Counted from the first letter of the stretch, positions 25,818-36,154 are shown. The stretch is DNA of 60,520 nt from Candidatus Kerfeldbacteria bacterium (GCA_016182495.1 JACPGK010000026.1:1-60520), one strand, 5' to 3'. Made by a program: numbers and translations. The notes: generated by a model from the letters alone, not told the origin.

Positions 25818-26614
25818 TAAATTCGCTTGTCTTTAATGACGCGCAAAATTTGTTTATGAACTTTACCGTTAGAAACAACTAAACCATCATAGGTAACCCG
25901 GCGCGGTTGGCCGTAAAAATCAGTCACTTTACCGCCGGCTTCTTGCACCATTAAGATACCAGCCGCTACATCCCATACCCGCACCGGTGGGGTAATAATC
26001 ATACCATCTACCCGGCCAGCCGCTACAAAGGCTAGCTCTAACGAAGCTGACCCAAAATGTCGCATTGACCGAGCCTCAAATTCAAAATGTTGGTAGGCAG
26101 AAATCGCTCGACGCAGTGATTTACGCTCATGAGAATAAGAAAAACACAAAAATGACGACCGTAGCTTATCTTCATTCGATACATGCATACGCACCTCGTT
26201 ACGACTAGCTCCTTTGCCTTTTTCAGCCACAAACAATTCGCGAGTATACGGCGCATAAATCACACCTAACACTGGGTCACCATTACGTAACAAAGCCATG
26301 GTAGTGGTAAAAAAAGTATGACGCATCACAAAATTAGTGGTGCCATCAAGTGGATCAACCACCCACATGAATTCGCTGTTGCGTTTATTATTTTCTAACC
26401 CTTGTTCTTCGGATAAAATGGTATGATCGGGATAGGCATGTTTAATTTTTGAAACTAAAAAACGATTGACATTGCGATCGTGTTTAGTAACCAATTCTCG
26501 TTTATCCTTAAACCGAATTTGTTCAGGAGCCAATGCTCGAAATTCGCGCATTAACATATTGCCTGCCCGCAACGCTAACCCAATAGCAAATTCTTTCAGC
26601 ACGGTCATATTCAA
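25817..26614 (-). CDS. Inositol monophosphatase family phosphatase
   Basis: A 265-aa protein with the three metal sites: SEEQG (residues about 72-76), DPLDGTTNF, and WDVAAG. Li+-sensitive phosphatases of this fold act on inositol phosphate, 3'-phosphoadenylate or fructose bisphosphate; the substrate is not clear. Its TAA overlaps the ATG of the GT4 gene by one base. Confidence 0.9.
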   Translation of the reverse strand: MNMTVLKEFAIGLALRAGNMLMREFRALAPEQIRFKDKRELVTKHDRNVNRFLVSKIKHAYPDHTILSEEQGLENNKRNSEFMWVVDPLDGTTNFVMRHTFFTTTMALLRNGDPVLGVIYAPYTRELFVAEKGKGASRNEVRMHVSNEDKLRSSFLCFSYSHERKSLRRAISAYQHFEFEARSMRHFGSASLELAFVAAGRVDGMIITPPVRVWDVAAGILMVQEAGGKVTDFYGQPRRVTYDGLVVSNGKVHKQILRVIKDKRI

Positions 26615-26622
26615 TACAATGA

Positions 26623-27372
26623 TTACAGATTGAAACTTAACAATTCTTCGGCCACCGTGAGTATACCACTAAAATATTTGCCTGTCTCGCGCTGTAATTC
26701 GGGTATTCGTTCTGTGCCACCATAATGGGTCAACACCAATTGGCGCACGTTAGCGCTGCTGGCGATTTCACCACAGGCCTGCGGATTTAAATGAAACTCA
26801 CTAGTCTGATCTGGCGCATTAGAACACTCTAGAATGGCTACATCGGCATTGTGCGCTAGTTTGAACAGCTGATCGGTATAACCAGTGTCACCAGAATACA
26901 TGACGGTTTTTTGATCACAGCTAATACGATAGCCTAGGGCAGGCACATTATGCTGGACGCTAGCTGTGGTAATACTGACATCACCAATAATAATTGGTCT
27001 AGTAGGGGCCTCATACAGAACTGGTTGATAGCCTAAATCTTCTTGCACAAGGCTGGCTATAGTGCTGAACCACCGCCTAATACCACTGGGCCCAATAATG
27101 TGTAATTGTCGAGTGGTGAGGCCACGTTTGTAATCAATGAAATGGGCTTGAAAAAAAGCCAATAAGTCAGCCACATGATCGGGGTGGGTGTGACTAATAC
27201 AAATGACATCGATATCATTAACTGTGTATCCCAACTGCGTTAAAGCATGGAGGTTGCCACGTCCAAAATCAAGTACCAGTTTGATCTGATGAGTGGTAAT
27301 AAGATTACCCGTAGAATTATAATTGGATGTAATTTGATAACGACCACAGCCCAGGATAGTGCACTTCATCAT
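26623..27372 (-). CDS. Metallo-beta-lactamase fold hydrolase, RNase Z-like
   Basis: A 249-aa protein with SHTHPDHVADL (HxHxDH metal motif), YSGDTGYTD (metal-bridging Asp) and LTHYGG. The arrangement is that of the RNase Z/ElaC superfamily, but without the long exosite arm. It may be a phosphodiesterase. It overlaps nfo by one base. Confidence 0.82.
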   Translation of the reverse strand: MMKCTILGCGRYQITSNYNSTGNLITTHQIKLVLDFGRGNLHALTQLGYTVNDIDVICISHTHPDHVADLLAFFQAHFIDYKRGLTTRQLHIIGPSGIRRWFSTIASLVQEDLGYQPVLYEAPTRPIIIGDVSITTASVQHNVPALGYRISCDQKTVMYSGDTGYTDQLFKLAHNADVAILECSNAPDQTSEFHLNPQACGEIASSANVRQLVLTHYGGTERIPELQRETGKYFSGILTVAEELLSFNL

Positions 27373-28211
27373 CAGCGTAACTTTTTTAATATCGCGATAT
27401 CTTCGGATCGACCGGCCAATGGCGTTTCTAAAATATAATCCAGGTGCTTAAGTTTTGGATGCTGCAACATATAGCCAAAAGCCGCCGCTCCAATGTATCC
27501 CTGGCCAATGTGCTCGTGACGATCTTTTTTGCTATCAAATGATACTTTTGAATCATTCGCTTGTATCACGATCAATTTTTTTAAACCGAGTTGCTGATCA
27601 ATCTGCCTAACGAATTGATTAACATTGGCTTTAGTACGCAAGTCGTAGCCCGAACCAAAGGCATGCTGCGTATCTATACAAAACCCAACGTATTTCCGAT
27701 AGGCGGGCTTGATACTGCGATACAACTGGGCTAGCTCATTTAATGAGCAGCCTAGCACACTACCACTACCAGCCGCATTTTCTAATAACAGCAAACAACT
27801 ACCCTGATACCCTTGTAAAATTTGATTCAAACTTTTACCAGCAGTAGTTAAGGCTGCTCGACGCGATGGCTGGCTGGCAGCACTGCCAGTATGAAACATC
27901 ACGCCACGTACCATAAGCCGACTACCACGATCTAGTTCCTGACGCAACATAGTAATAGAACCATGACGTAAACGGTTACTGGCCGAAGCGATATTCACCA
28001 GGTACGGTGCATGAATATAGTATTGTTTAAAACCGTACTGTTGCACATTGTGTAAAAACAGTGCCACCATATCAGCGGTGAGCACTGGGCACTGGAATGA
28101 CTGGGGTGATCGACTAAACATTTGAAACGTTTCTAATCCTTCAGCGTGGGCATTGCTTGGAGCCTTGGCTACGCCACCAGCCGCCGAAACGTGAGCGCCA
28201 ATTTGAGACAT
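27372..28211 (-). CDS. nfo: Deoxyribonuclease IV (AP endonuclease)
   Basis: 279 aa starting at MSQIGAHVSAAGG; an upstream in-frame ATG would include the promoter. Conserved metal ligands appear in GAHVS, MFHTG, LLLENAAGSG, GFCIDTQHAFGSGYD and DSKVSFDSKKDRHEHIGQG. It cuts DNA 5' to abasic sites for base-excision repair. First gene of the run ending in GT4. Confidence 0.94.
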   Translation of the reverse strand: MSQIGAHVSAAGGVAKAPSNAHAEGLETFQMFSRSPQSFQCPVLTADMVALFLHNVQQYGFKQYYIHAPYLVNIASASNRLRHGSITMLRQELDRGSRLMVRGVMFHTGSAASQPSRRAALTTAGKSLNQILQGYQGSCLLLLENAAGSGSVLGCSLNELAQLYRSIKPAYRKYVGFCIDTQHAFGSGYDLRTKANVNQFVRQIDQQLGLKKLIVIQANDSKVSFDSKKDRHEHIGQGYIGAAAFGYMLQHPKLKHLDYILETPLAGRSEDIAILKKLR

Positions 28212-28217
28212 AACTGT

Positions 28218-28246
28218 ATTGTAATCGAATATGCTATACTGGTAAA
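28218..28246 (-). promoter_or_regulatory. Leaderless promoter of nfo
   Basis: On the minus strand: TTTACC (28241-28246), 17-base spacer, TACAAT (28218-28223), then six bases to the ATG. Confidence 0.6.
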
Positions 28247-28270
28247 TGTAATTAATAAATAAAATCAATT

Positions 28271-29194
28271 ATGCCTGGAAAAGTTTCAATTATCGGTGCG
28301 GGCAATGTTGGCACAGCTTCGGCCTTTGCATTAGCTTTGGATGGTGCCGCTAGTGACATTGTACTGCTGGATCGTAACCTTAAAAAAGCTGAAGGCGAGG
28401 TGTTGGATTTAATGCATGGCAGTTCATTTTTACCCTACACTAATTTTAAGGGATCCAAAAATTATCGTGATATTCAAGATTCTGATATTGTTGTTATCAC
28501 AGCCGGGGCAGCTCAAGCCCCTGGTCAAACGCGACTTGATTTGCTCACCACCAATCTTAAAATTCTCCACGGTATCGTGACAGAGGTTAAACGGCAAGCA
28601 CCGCATTGTATTATGCTGATTGTAACCAACCCGGTAGATATATTAACCTATTTTGCCAAACAGTATTCTGGTTTTCCTCATCACCACGTGATTGGTTCTG
28701 GTACAGTGTTAGATACCGCTCGCTTCCGCGCCTACTTGGCACAACATTTCAAGGTTAGTCCACACCATGTTGATGCCTATGTATTGGGAGAACATGGCAA
28801 CAGTTCGTTTCCAGTAATCAGCACGGCCAGTGTGCAATCGGTGCCGCTCACAGTGTTTCCCGGTTATCATAAAAGTGATATTCAACGTATCCATGCACAA
28901 GTAGTTCAAGTAGTATACGACATTATCAAAAAAAAGGGCGCTACCAATCTAGCCATTGGAGTGTGTGTTACCCAGTTAGTGCGAGCCATTCTGTATAACA
29001 CGCACGAAGTGTACCCAGTATCTTCTGTCTTGCGCGGTGAGTATGGTATTCATGATGTGGCCGTTAGTACGCCTTCGGTGTTAGGTAAACGCGGTATTGA
29101 AAAAGAATTGGTGTTGCCACTCAATCAAACGGAAAAAACCGCTTTGCGTCGATCGGTTGCCATTCTAAAACGGGCTATTCGATCGGTACATTAA
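28271..29194 (+). CDS. ldh: L-lactate dehydrogenase
   Basis: A 307-aa protein. NAD site GAGNVGTA (residues 10-17), substrate loop AAQAPGQTRLDLL, DTAR and catalytic GEHGNSS. The Gln in AAQAPG is the residue that marks lactate rather than malate dehydrogenases (Arg there in MDH). It regenerates NAD+ from NADH during fermentation. A TATACT box lies about 35 bases upstream. Its 3' end overlaps the convergent PIN gene by four bases. Confidence 0.9.
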   Translation: MPGKVSIIGAGNVGTASAFALALDGAASDIVLLDRNLKKAEGEVLDLMHGSSFLPYTNFKGSKNYRDIQDSDIVVITAGAAQAPGQTRLDLLTTNLKILHGIVTEVKRQAPHCIMLIVTNPVDILTYFAKQYSGFPHHHVIGSGTVLDTARFRAYLAQHFKVSPHHVDAYVLGEHGNSSFPVISTASVQSVPLTVFPGYHKSDIQRIHAQVVQVVYDIIKKKGATNLAIGVCVTQLVRAILYNTHEVYPVSSVLRGEYGIHDVAVSTPSVLGKRGIEKELVLPLNQTEKTALRRSVAILKRAIRSVH

Positions 29195-29577
29195 TATGGC
29201 CGTTGTACATCGAGTTGGGCTATATGACGAAAATGTTTAAGGTTATGTGTATACAACACCAAATTTTCAACTAATCCCGTGGCGGCAATCAGCGCGTCTG
29301 GGATAGATAAGCCATGAGCTAATCGATACTTTTTCATCAAGCCCAAAGCAATATCGCTAATTTCTTCAGTCATTTTAATGGGTCTAAATATCGAAATCAG
29401 CTCGGTTAAGTAATTCAATTCTCTCTTGCGTTGTGCTCCAACGAATACTTCCATCGCCGTAATAGTAGAAATATAAATCAAGCCAGATTGTTGCAGTAGT
29501 GTATTACAAAAATCCACGGCAGCTTGGTCACCATTGGCTAAATCAATCACTACGGTTGTATCAATTAGCGCGCCCAC
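29191..29577 (-). CDS. VapC-like PIN-domain toxin
   Basis: A 128-aa protein with the PIN acidic residues: D6 in LIDTTVVIDL, E43 in TAMEVFVG, and LSIPDALIAATGL near the C-terminus. Probably an RNA endonuclease. It overlaps its antitoxin gene by 13 bases. Confidence 0.9.
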   Translation of the reverse strand: MGALIDTTVVIDLANGDQAAVDFCNTLLQQSGLIYISTITAMEVFVGAQRKRELNYLTELISIFRPIKMTEEISDIALGLMKKYRLAHGLSIPDALIAATGLVENLVLYTHNLKHFRHIAQLDVQRPY

Positions 29578-29834
29578 GCCTGCTGACGTAATTGTTCTAA
29601 AAAAGCTTTTGTGCCGCTAGCTCGTTTAATGCGTGTTTTCCACATACCAACTGCCGGCAAGGTAGAGATATCGATGGTTCGATTTTTAGGCATGGCCTGC
29701 TTGGCTAATGGTGAAAGCTGGGCAAATGGTCGAGACCGATAAATTAAAACGAACGATTGACCCTGATCAACCGCCTGTTTAATTTTTGGTAAGTTTGTCC
29801 GTAACTCTTTGGTAGTAATTGTTTGAATAGCCAT
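29565..29834 (-). CDS. Phd/YefM-like antitoxin of the VapC-like pair
   Basis: An 89-aa protein: TITTKELRTNLPKIKQAVDQGQSFVLIYRSRPFAQLSPL is the DNA-binding half; the Arg/Lys-rich remainder would bind the toxin. Just upstream, TAAGTTCAACTTA (29840-29852) is a 13-base palindrome and likely operator. Confidence 0.8.
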   Translation of the reverse strand: MAIQTITTKELRTNLPKIKQAVDQGQSFVLIYRSRPFAQLSPLAKQAMPKNRTIDISTLPAVGMWKTRIKRASGTKAFLEQLRQQAWAR

Positions 29835-29839
29835 ATCAC

Positions 29840-29852
29840 TAAGTTCAACTTA
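29840..29852. promoter_or_regulatory. Candidate operator of the VapC-like pair
   Basis: TAAGTT C AACTTA is palindromic around one base and lies five bases before the antitoxin start. Confidence 0.4.
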
Positions 29853-29910
29853 AGATAACCTTAGTATATGTCTTACTGAACCAGCTGTCAACGGTATTGA
29901 TAGACTAGAA

Positions 29911-31197
29911 TTATATTTTAGTGCTAGTCAAGTCTTTTAATTTTTCCAAGGCCAACTGATTGCGCAACATGGTTCGGGTGTACCCACGAAATTCCATACT
30001 TTCAATGCGGCCCTTCAATTCTGGGTAGTCTTTGTAAGTTTGTTTTTGCTTGTCAACTTCAGTGGTAATTTGATCTTCAGTAATGGTGATATTGTGCTGA
30101 TCAGCCACCGCTCGCACAATTAAAGCACTTTTCACCCGTTTCAAAGCTCGGTCGTTCCAACTAGTACGCAGTTCGTCTGGTGTTTTTTTGACATGGGCTA
30201 GATAATCATCAAACTTACCACCCTGATCCTCTACTTGTTGTTTCAGCTCATCAAGCATCCGATCAAGTTCTTCATCAAGTAACGGTTGTGGAATGGGATC
30301 AAATTCAGCTTGCTGCATGACCGCTTCTAGCACTGCCACCTCAAAATCATCCTCGATTTTTCGTTCAAGTTCGCTGGTAATATTTTTACGCACGGCCTCT
30401 TGTAGTTCAGCCAGTGATTTAAAATTCAACTGCTTAGCCAGGTCTTCATTGAGCGGTGGTAAAGTAACCTGATTCACTATTTTTATAGTGAGGGTACAAT
30501 CACAGTGCTTGCCAGCTAATTGTTTGGCTCCGTAGTTTTCTGGAAAGGTCAACGCAAACTGTTTCGTTTCACCAGCCTTCATGCCAATAATGTTTTCCTC
30601 AAACCCAGGAATAAACTGCTGTTCACCAATCGTCACTGGTACATCCTGGCCTTGACCACCTTCTACTGATACACCAGCTAACTTGATATCAAAATTGATC
30701 GTCACCCGATCGCCTTTAACGGCTGGGCGATCAACCACTGCGGTAGTTGATCGTAATTGACGCAGATGCTCCATGGTTTGTTGAAACTTTTGCTCATCAA
30801 CCGTTACTGGTGGCTTAGTAACACGAACAGTTTGGTACTCTTTTAAGTTAACAGTTGGCAGTACTGCTACAGTGGCAGTGAATACAAACGAATTACCGGG
30901 TGCTAATTTTTCCACATTAATTTGCGGCCGACCAACAAAGTTCAATTGCTGACGTTGAATGGCCGTAGGTAAAGTATCACGAATGGCTAATTGAGCAGCT
31001 TCTTGATAAATTTCCATTTCACCAACCTTGGTTTTAAGCACCTCAAACGGTACATGACCTGGTCGAAACCCATCCACTTTAACATCTTTCGAAATTGCCT
31101 GGGTGGCTTTATCGAGATACGGTTTAAGCTCTTCGGGTAGTAATTCAATAGTCAATACAATAGTGGTTTTTTCCTGAATAGTTTGAGTAATATTCAT
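29911..31197 (-). CDS. tig: Trigger factor
   Basis: A 428-aa ribosome-bound chaperone of normal length. The N-terminal ribosome-binding segment has VDGFRPGHVPFEVL, a variant of GFRxGKxP; the FKBP-type PPIase domain (GDRVTINFDI...FIPGFEENIIGMKAGE) lies about residues 160-245; the long helical C-terminal arms follow. It begins one base after the hppA stop, so they are co-transcribed. Confidence 0.95.
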   Translation of the reverse strand: MNITQTIQEKTTIVLTIELLPEELKPYLDKATQAISKDVKVDGFRPGHVPFEVLKTKVGEMEIYQEAAQLAIRDTLPTAIQRQQLNFVGRPQINVEKLAPGNSFVFTATVAVLPTVNLKEYQTVRVTKPPVTVDEQKFQQTMEHLRQLRSTTAVVDRPAVKGDRVTINFDIKLAGVSVEGGQGQDVPVTIGEQQFIPGFEENIIGMKAGETKQFALTFPENYGAKQLAGKHCDCTLTIKIVNQVTLPPLNEDLAKQLNFKSLAELQEAVRKNITSELERKIEDDFEVAVLEAVMQQAEFDPIPQPLLDEELDRMLDELKQQVEDQGGKFDDYLAHVKKTPDELRTSWNDRALKRVKSALIVRAVADQHNITITEDQITTEVDKQKQTYKDYPELKGRIESMEFRGYTRTMLRNQLALEKLKDLTSTKI

Positions 31198-31198
31198 A

Positions 31199-33232
31199 CT
31201 ACAAGGCCAAAGCCGCTACCAACAATAAGGCAATAATATTGATCACTTTAATCATAGGATTAATGGCTGGTCCAGCAGTATCTTTGTATGGATCACCCAC
31301 AGTGTCACCGGTAACAGCCGCAGCATGAGCAGGCGAGCCTTTACCGCCATGGTGGCCTTGCTCAATATACTTTTTGGCATTATCCCAAGCACCGCCGCCC
31401 GTAGTCATGGCTAGGGCCAAAAAAATTCCAACTATAATTGTTCCCATTAATACTCCGCCCATCGTCACTGGACCAAGCCCGTACCATACAATCACTGGCA
31501 GCACCACCGCAATTAATACCGGTACGATCATTTCTTTAATGGCTGCTTTGGTCACAATATCAACACAAGCCGCGTAATCTGGTTGAGCTGTTCCTGCCAT
31601 AATTCCTGGAATATTTTTGAACTGACGACGCACCTCGTGCACCACAGCGCCAGCTGCTTTGCCCACCGATTGCATGCACAAGGCTGTAAAATAATAGGCA
31701 ATCATTCCGCCTAACAGTAACCCAACAATCACCTTGGGATCAGCTAAATCAAAACTCAACTGTTCGCCAGTAATATCAGTGTAATCTTGCACATAGGAAG
31801 CAAATAATACTAAAGCTGCCAGCCCAGCCGAACCAATGGCATATCCTTTGGTAACGGCCTTAGTGGTGTTACCGACTGCATCAAGAGCATCGGTTATTTG
31901 GCGGACATCTTCGGGTAACTCGGCCATCTCGGCAATGCCACCGGCATTATCGGTAATGGGACCAAAAGCATCAATCGTTACAATAATACCAGTCAGCGAC
32001 AACATGGCCATAGCGGCTACAGCGATACCATATAAGCCACCCAAAAAGTATGTAGCCAAAATCGCTAAAATAATAACTACCACTGGCGCCGCGGTGGCTT
32101 TTAATGAAACGGCTAAACCTTGAATCACGTTAGTGCCGTGGCCTGATTCTGAAGCAAATGCAATTGACCGCACCGGCTGATATTTGGTTGAAGTGTAATA
32201 TTCAGTAATCCATACCAAAGCGGCGGTCACCACTAAACCAACTAACGCACACCAATACAAGGCTGTGCTGGAATACGTATACAGGCCTTGATCGGCTGGC
32301 GTTCCTAACATCCATTTAGTCACGGGGTAAAAAATAATGGCGGCTAACACACCGGCAACGGCTAACCCTTTGTATAGAGCAGCCATAATATTTTTTGATT
32401 TTCCTAAACGAATAAACCAAATACCAATAATAGAGGTAATAATAGATACTCCTCCCAACACTAACGGGTACAGCACCAGTGGATTATAGGCCGTTGGGTC
32501 AGCCACACCAAACACTAATGAACCAAGCAACATAGCCGCTACTGATGTGACAGCGTACGTTTCAAATAAATCAGCAGCCATGCCAGCGCAGTCGCCAACG
32601 TTATCGCCAACGTTATCGGCAATCACGGCTGGGTTACGCGGATCATCCTCTGGAATACCCGCTTCTACCTTGCCCACTAAATCAGCTCCAACATCAGCCG
32701 CCTTAGTAAAAATACCACCGCCTAATCGAGCAAATACCGAAATTAAACTACCGCCAAAACCTAAGCCAATGAGGGCCCGAACATCGCCGCCAGTCAGCCA
32801 GTAAAAGCCAGCTACACCGAGTAAGCCTAATCCAACCACCAATAATCCAGTCACCGCGCCACCATGAGCGGCCAGTTCCATGGCTGCAGCCATGCCTTGA
32901 CGAGCCGCTTCGGTAGTACGAACATTAGCCCGCACGGATATGTTCATACCAATGTATCCAGCTAAAGCCGAGAACACTGCACCTACAGCAAACCCTAATG
33001 CCATGGTTAAGCCTAACATTAACCACAATACTACAAATAATATCACCGCCACTACGGCTACTGTCCGATACTGTCGATTCAAGTAGGCTGATGCCCCAGC
33101 CTGAATTGCCCGGGCAATTGTACGCATGCGGTCATTACCGGTTGGTTTTTTATTAATCATCATGGCCATCACTAGGCCATAGCCAATAGCGACTACACTA
33201 GCCGCTAAAGAAAATATGAGTGCTCCCTGCAT
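31199..33232 (-). CDS. hppA: Proton-translocating pyrophosphatase, K+-independent type
   Basis: A 677-aa membrane pump with about 16 helices. Catalytic loop [20 protein letters not shown]...[29 protein letters not shown] binds Mg-PPi. [16 protein letters not shown] carries Lys where K+-dependent enzymes have Ala, indicating K+ independence. It couples PPi hydrolysis to H+ export or reverse. Sodium pumping cannot be excluded from sequence alone but is less likely. Sits between nusA and tig in one orientation. Confidence 0.94.
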   Translation of the reverse strand: MQGALIFSLAASVVAIGYGLVMAMMINKKPTGNDRMRTIARAIQAGASAYLNRQYRTVAVVAVILFVVLWLMLGLTMALGFAVGAVFSALAGYIGMNISVRANVRTTEAARQGMAAAMELAAHGGAVTGLLVVGLGLLGVAGFYWLTGGDVRALIGLGFGGSLISVFARLGGGIFTKAADVGADLVGKVEAGIPEDDPRNPAVIADNVGDNVGDCAGMAADLFETYAVTSVAAMLLGSLVFGVADPTAYNPLVLYPLVLGGVSIITSIIGIWFIRLGKSKNIMAALYKGLAVAGVLAAIIFYPVTKWMLGTPADQGLYTYSSTALYWCALVGLVVTAALVWITEYYTSTKYQPVRSIAFASESGHGTNVIQGLAVSLKATAAPVVVIILAILATYFLGGLYGIAVAAMAMLSLTGIIVTIDAFGPITDNAGGIAEMAELPEDVRQITDALDAVGNTTKAVTKGYAIGSAGLAALVLFASYVQDYTDITGEQLSFDLADPKVIVGLLLGGMIAYYFTALCMQSVGKAAGAVVHEVRRQFKNIPGIMAGTAQPDYAACVDIVTKAAIKEMIVPVLIAVVLPVIVWYGLGPVTMGGVLMGTIIVGIFLALAMTTGGGAWDNAKKYIEQGHHGGKGSPAHAAAVTGDTVGDPYKDTAGPAINPMIKVINIIALLLVAALAL

Positions 33233-33256
33233 AGAATATAAAACGTTAAATGATTG

Positions 33257-34498
33257 TTATTTTTTTTCAGCTGTGTCATTGTTGTCCACACCTTCTGCAA
33301 CAGCTTCTACCTTGTTTTCAGCGATTTCAGCGGTCGCCTCGCTCTTCACGATATCAATCGACCAACCGGTTAAACGCGACGCTAATCGTACATTCTGACC
33401 GGCACGACCAATCGCTAATGAAAATTGATCTTCAGCCACTTCCGCCATGGCTATTTTTTGATCACCATCTTCCTTCAATTGCACGGCTAATATTTTAGCC
33501 GGGCTAAGTGAGTTCACAATAAATTTTACTGCATCTGTATCATAATGAATAATATCGATCTTTTCGCCGCCCAGTTCGCCAATCACCGTTTGCACGCGCG
33601 TACCACGTTGACCAACGCAAGAGCCGATTGGATCAATGCTAGGATCAGTGGCAACAACGGCGATCTTGGTACGCGAACCAGCTTCCCGGGCCACGCCTTT
33701 AATCTCAACGGCACCGCTGGTAATTTCAGGTACCTCGGATCGAAATAAAGCCGCCACTAATTCGGGGTGCGATCGAGAAGCTACAATCTCTGGGCCTTTA
33801 TTAGTTTTTTCAATGGATAACAGTAACACCTTAATGCGTTGACCGGTTTTATACAGTTCACCCGGAATTTGTTCCGATGGCGGCATCACGGCAATGGCTT
33901 GACCTAAATCAACAAACACAATGCGACCATCAACTCGCTGAATGATACTGTTAATAATTTGGCCGGAACGATCTTTATATAATTGATACAACGTTTCGCG
34001 TTCAGCCTCGCGTAATTTTTGAATAATCACCTGTTTGGCCGTTTGCGCAGCCATCCGACCAAACTCACCAGGCACTTCTAGCTCATCGCGAATCTCATCA
34101 CCTTCTTCAATGTCTTCGATCTCTTTACGCGCCTCGCTTAAGGCGACATCTGTTTTGGGATTAAACCGTTTTTGCACCTCTTCGCCGGACACTGGCAACA
34201 CTTCCTCTTTGGTGGCGATTGGTTGATCGCCAGCCGCTACTGCTGCTTCGGCTTGTTCTTTTTCTTGCAGGTAGGTTTGGTACAACTCCTCCGGCACTAC
34301 CGTGTGTACTTCAAAAATACGCATCGAGGCATCATTGGCATTGAACTCAACCCGAATATCTTTGCCTTTCATGGCCATTTCCTTACGGTACGCTACCGCT
34401 AAAGCGGCTTCAATTGAAGCAATCACCGACTCAAATGGAATACCTTTCTCTTCACAAATTTGTTTTATGGCTGCACCGACTTCTTTGGCATCTGGCAT
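33257..34498 (-). CDS. nusA: Transcription factor NusA
   Basis: A 413-aa protein with the N-terminal RNA polymerase-binding domain, an S1 domain (about residues 165-235), and two KH domains (DPIGSCVGQRGTRVQTVIGELGGEKIDII; FSLAIGRAGQNVRLASRLTGW). The Glu/Ala-rich tail replaces the extra C-terminal repeats of proteobacterial NusA. It acts in pausing, termination and antitermination. In many bacteria nusA sits beside infB; here infB is 19 kb away. Confidence 0.95.
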   Translation of the reverse strand: MPDAKEVGAAIKQICEEKGIPFESVIASIEAALAVAYRKEMAMKGKDIRVEFNANDASMRIFEVHTVVPEELYQTYLQEKEQAEAAVAAGDQPIATKEEVLPVSGEEVQKRFNPKTDVALSEARKEIEDIEEGDEIRDELEVPGEFGRMAAQTAKQVIIQKLREAERETLYQLYKDRSGQIINSIIQRVDGRIVFVDLGQAIAVMPPSEQIPGELYKTGQRIKVLLLSIEKTNKGPEIVASRSHPELVAALFRSEVPEITSGAVEIKGVAREAGSRTKIAVVATDPSIDPIGSCVGQRGTRVQTVIGELGGEKIDIIHYDTDAVKFIVNSLSPAKILAVQLKEDGDQKIAMAEVAEDQFSLAIGRAGQNVRLASRLTGWSIDIVKSEATAEIAENKVEAVAEGVDNNDTAEKK

Positions 34499-34533
34499 AA
34501 TGATGGTGAGTTATGAATAAAGAATGTAAGAAC

Positions 34534-34557
34534 AAAAAAAGCAGTATCAATGATACT
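34534..34557 (-). terminator. Terminator between yraN and nusA
   Basis: On the minus strand AGTATC-ATT-GATACT is followed by GC and seven T. Confidence 0.65.
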
Positions 34558-34598
34558 ACTGTAACATAGCAAGCAGTATAGCTGGGTTATAAAATATG

Positions 34599-34961
34599 TC
34601 AACCATCCACGTTTGGTAGATAGTAAATAGTACAACGATCACTAGTGTGATTAAGTACAATACCAATTACTCCAACAGCTAACGCTCGGTACCGAAGCTG
34701 CCGGCGAGCGACGTACACCACCCCAGCCTGTTTAATCTTAAATAGTTTACGGGCAGAAATAGCCTCGTACGGATGCCCATACTGTAGCGACCGCCTAGTT
34801 TTAACCTCAAAAAAATAAACCACATCGTCACGCTGGGCAATAATATCTATTTCAGCTGTTCGTAACCGCCAGTTTCGTGCTACCACTGTAAAACCTTTTC
34901 CTAACAAGTAATCAGCCGCTATCGTTTCGCCAACGCTACCGGTCATGTGTTGTTGATACAT
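34599..34961 (-). CDS. YraN/UPF0102 family nuclease-like protein
   Basis: A 120-aa protein of family length. GSVGETIAADYLLGKGFTVVARNWR, AEIDIIAQRDDVVYFFEVKTRR and a basic C-terminal part show the restriction-endonuclease-like fold (E...D...ExK) of UPF0102, often near rnhB as here. Its cellular role is not established. Confidence 0.9.
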   Translation of the reverse strand: MYQQHMTGSVGETIAADYLLGKGFTVVARNWRLRTAEIDIIAQRDDVVYFFEVKTRRSLQYGHPYEAISARKLFKIKQAGVVYVARRQLRYRALAVGVIGIVLNHTSDRCTIYYLPNVDG

Positions 34962-34972
34962 AGGTTGATACT

Positions 34973-34994
34973 AAAAAAACCTCCTATCCGGAGG
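34973..34994 (-). terminator. Rho-independent terminator after the methyltransferase gene
   Basis: On the minus strand: CCTCC-GGATA-GGAGG followed by a run of seven T. Confidence 0.8.
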
Positions 34995-35022
34995 CGCTCA
35001 TTACCTATAGTAGGGTAACTGA

Positions 35023-35553
35023 TTACTTCATAAAAATCAAGCCCCAATGGTATGGACCAGCCTCAAACTGTTCAACCAACTTTAAATTTAATTGTTCGGC
35101 ATAGTGTTCCACCTCACTGGCATGTACCCGTCGATCTTCACTTGGACCAAACGGAGTGTGCGTGCCTGGCTTCCAATCCACCACCACTAGGCGTCCACCG
35201 GGTTGCAGCATGCGAGCAGCTTCGTGTAACATATCGTAACGTTTTTGTGATTGAAACAACACAGTAATCATAAAAGCCACGGTCAAAGTTTGATCAGCAA
35301 TGGCGCGCGCTGCCCCATACACCTCTAAATCACTCCAGACCGTTTGAATAGTATTCACTCCAACCAACTTGGCTTTAGTAGCCACCACCGGCAAAATTGC
35401 CTTCACCACATCAACCGCATATACCTTACCGTGATCACCAATAATTTTTCCAGCCGCAATCGCCATTCGCCCTTCGCGGCCAGTACCTAAATCACCCACC
35501 ACTTCACCTGGTTTCAATTGTACTCGGTTAATTATCATTGTTGGATCAAGCAT
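35023..35553 (-). CDS. Class I SAM-dependent methyltransferase
   Basis: A 176-aa protein: GEVVGDLGTGREGRMAI (motif I, residues 16-32), VYAVDVV (motif II), TVAFMITVLFQ and LQPGGRLVVVDWKPG. The layout resembles the small Methyltransf_11/UbiE-like group. Substrate unknown. It follows rnhB by seven bases and is ended by its own terminator. Confidence 0.85.
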   Translation of the reverse strand: MLDPTMIINRVQLKPGEVVGDLGTGREGRMAIAAGKIIGDHGKVYAVDVVKAILPVVATKAKLVGVNTIQTVWSDLEVYGAARAIADQTLTVAFMITVLFQSQKRYDMLHEAARMLQPGGRLVVVDWKPGTHTPFGPSEDRRVHASEVEHYAEQLNLKLVEQFEAGPYHWGLIFMK

Positions 35554-35560
35554 AGTAGTA

Positions 35561-36154
35561 TTATATCGTTAGGGCACGAATTGGTGCAAATGACCGCCGG
35601 TGCCAAAGGCTAACGCCGTGCTGTTGTAAAGCCTGCTGATGTTGCCGAGTACCATACCCTTTATGCTGGGCAAAGCCATATCGATCATCAGCGTGATCGA
35701 GTTGTTGCATCATCTGATCGCGTACAACTTTAGCTACAATAGAGGCTGCTGCGATAGCGTAGCTCAACTGATCACCATGAATCAACCGCTTAGTTGGCAG
35801 ATAGTGCGCCACGGTAAAGCCATCCACCAGCGCCAAATCCGGCATCACGGCTAAATGCGTTAACACATACGATAACGCAAACAGATTAGCGGCGTGCACC
35901 CCTAAGGTATCAATCTGATCAATGCCGATACTCACCACACTCCAACTGATGGCTTGCTCAATAATGCCTTGATACAGCTGCTCGCGTTGCCTGGCTGTTA
36001 ACTGTTTTGAATCATTTACGCCGGCAATTCGCAGCCGCGGCATAATTACAGCTGCCGCCACCAGTGGCCCAGCCCAGGCGCCTCGGCCAGCTTCATCCAC
36101 ACCAGCAATCAGGCTTGTTCCGCGCCGGATAAAATGATCATCTACCCAAACCAT
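35561..36154 (-). CDS. rnhB: Ribonuclease HII
   Basis: 197 aa from the ATG at 36154 ([12 protein letters not shown]); a start at 36190 is possible but family members begin near this point. [14 protein letters not shown] gives the catalytic Asp-Glu pair; LALVDGF and [15 protein letters not shown] supply the other conserved residues. It removes RNA from RNA-DNA hybrids and misincorporated ribonucleotides. Confidence 0.93.
   Translation of the reverse strand: MVWVDDHFIRRGTSLIAGVDEAGRGAWAGPLVAAAVIMPRLRIAGVNDSKQLTARQREQLYQGIIEQAISWSVVSIGIDQIDTLGVHAANLFALSYVLTHLAVMPDLALVDGFTVAHYLPTKRLIHGDQLSYAIAAASIVAKVVRDQMMQQLDHADDRYGFAQHKGYGTRQHQQALQQHGVSLWHRRSFAPIRALTI

Noticed and set aside
31374-34520. Several plus-strand ORFs rich in Ala, Pro and Ser
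   Set aside because: Antisense shadows of hppA and nusA.
34543-34557. Operator palindrome upstream of nusA
   Set aside because: The AGTATC/GATACT stem is followed by seven T on the minus strand, so it is better read as a terminator.
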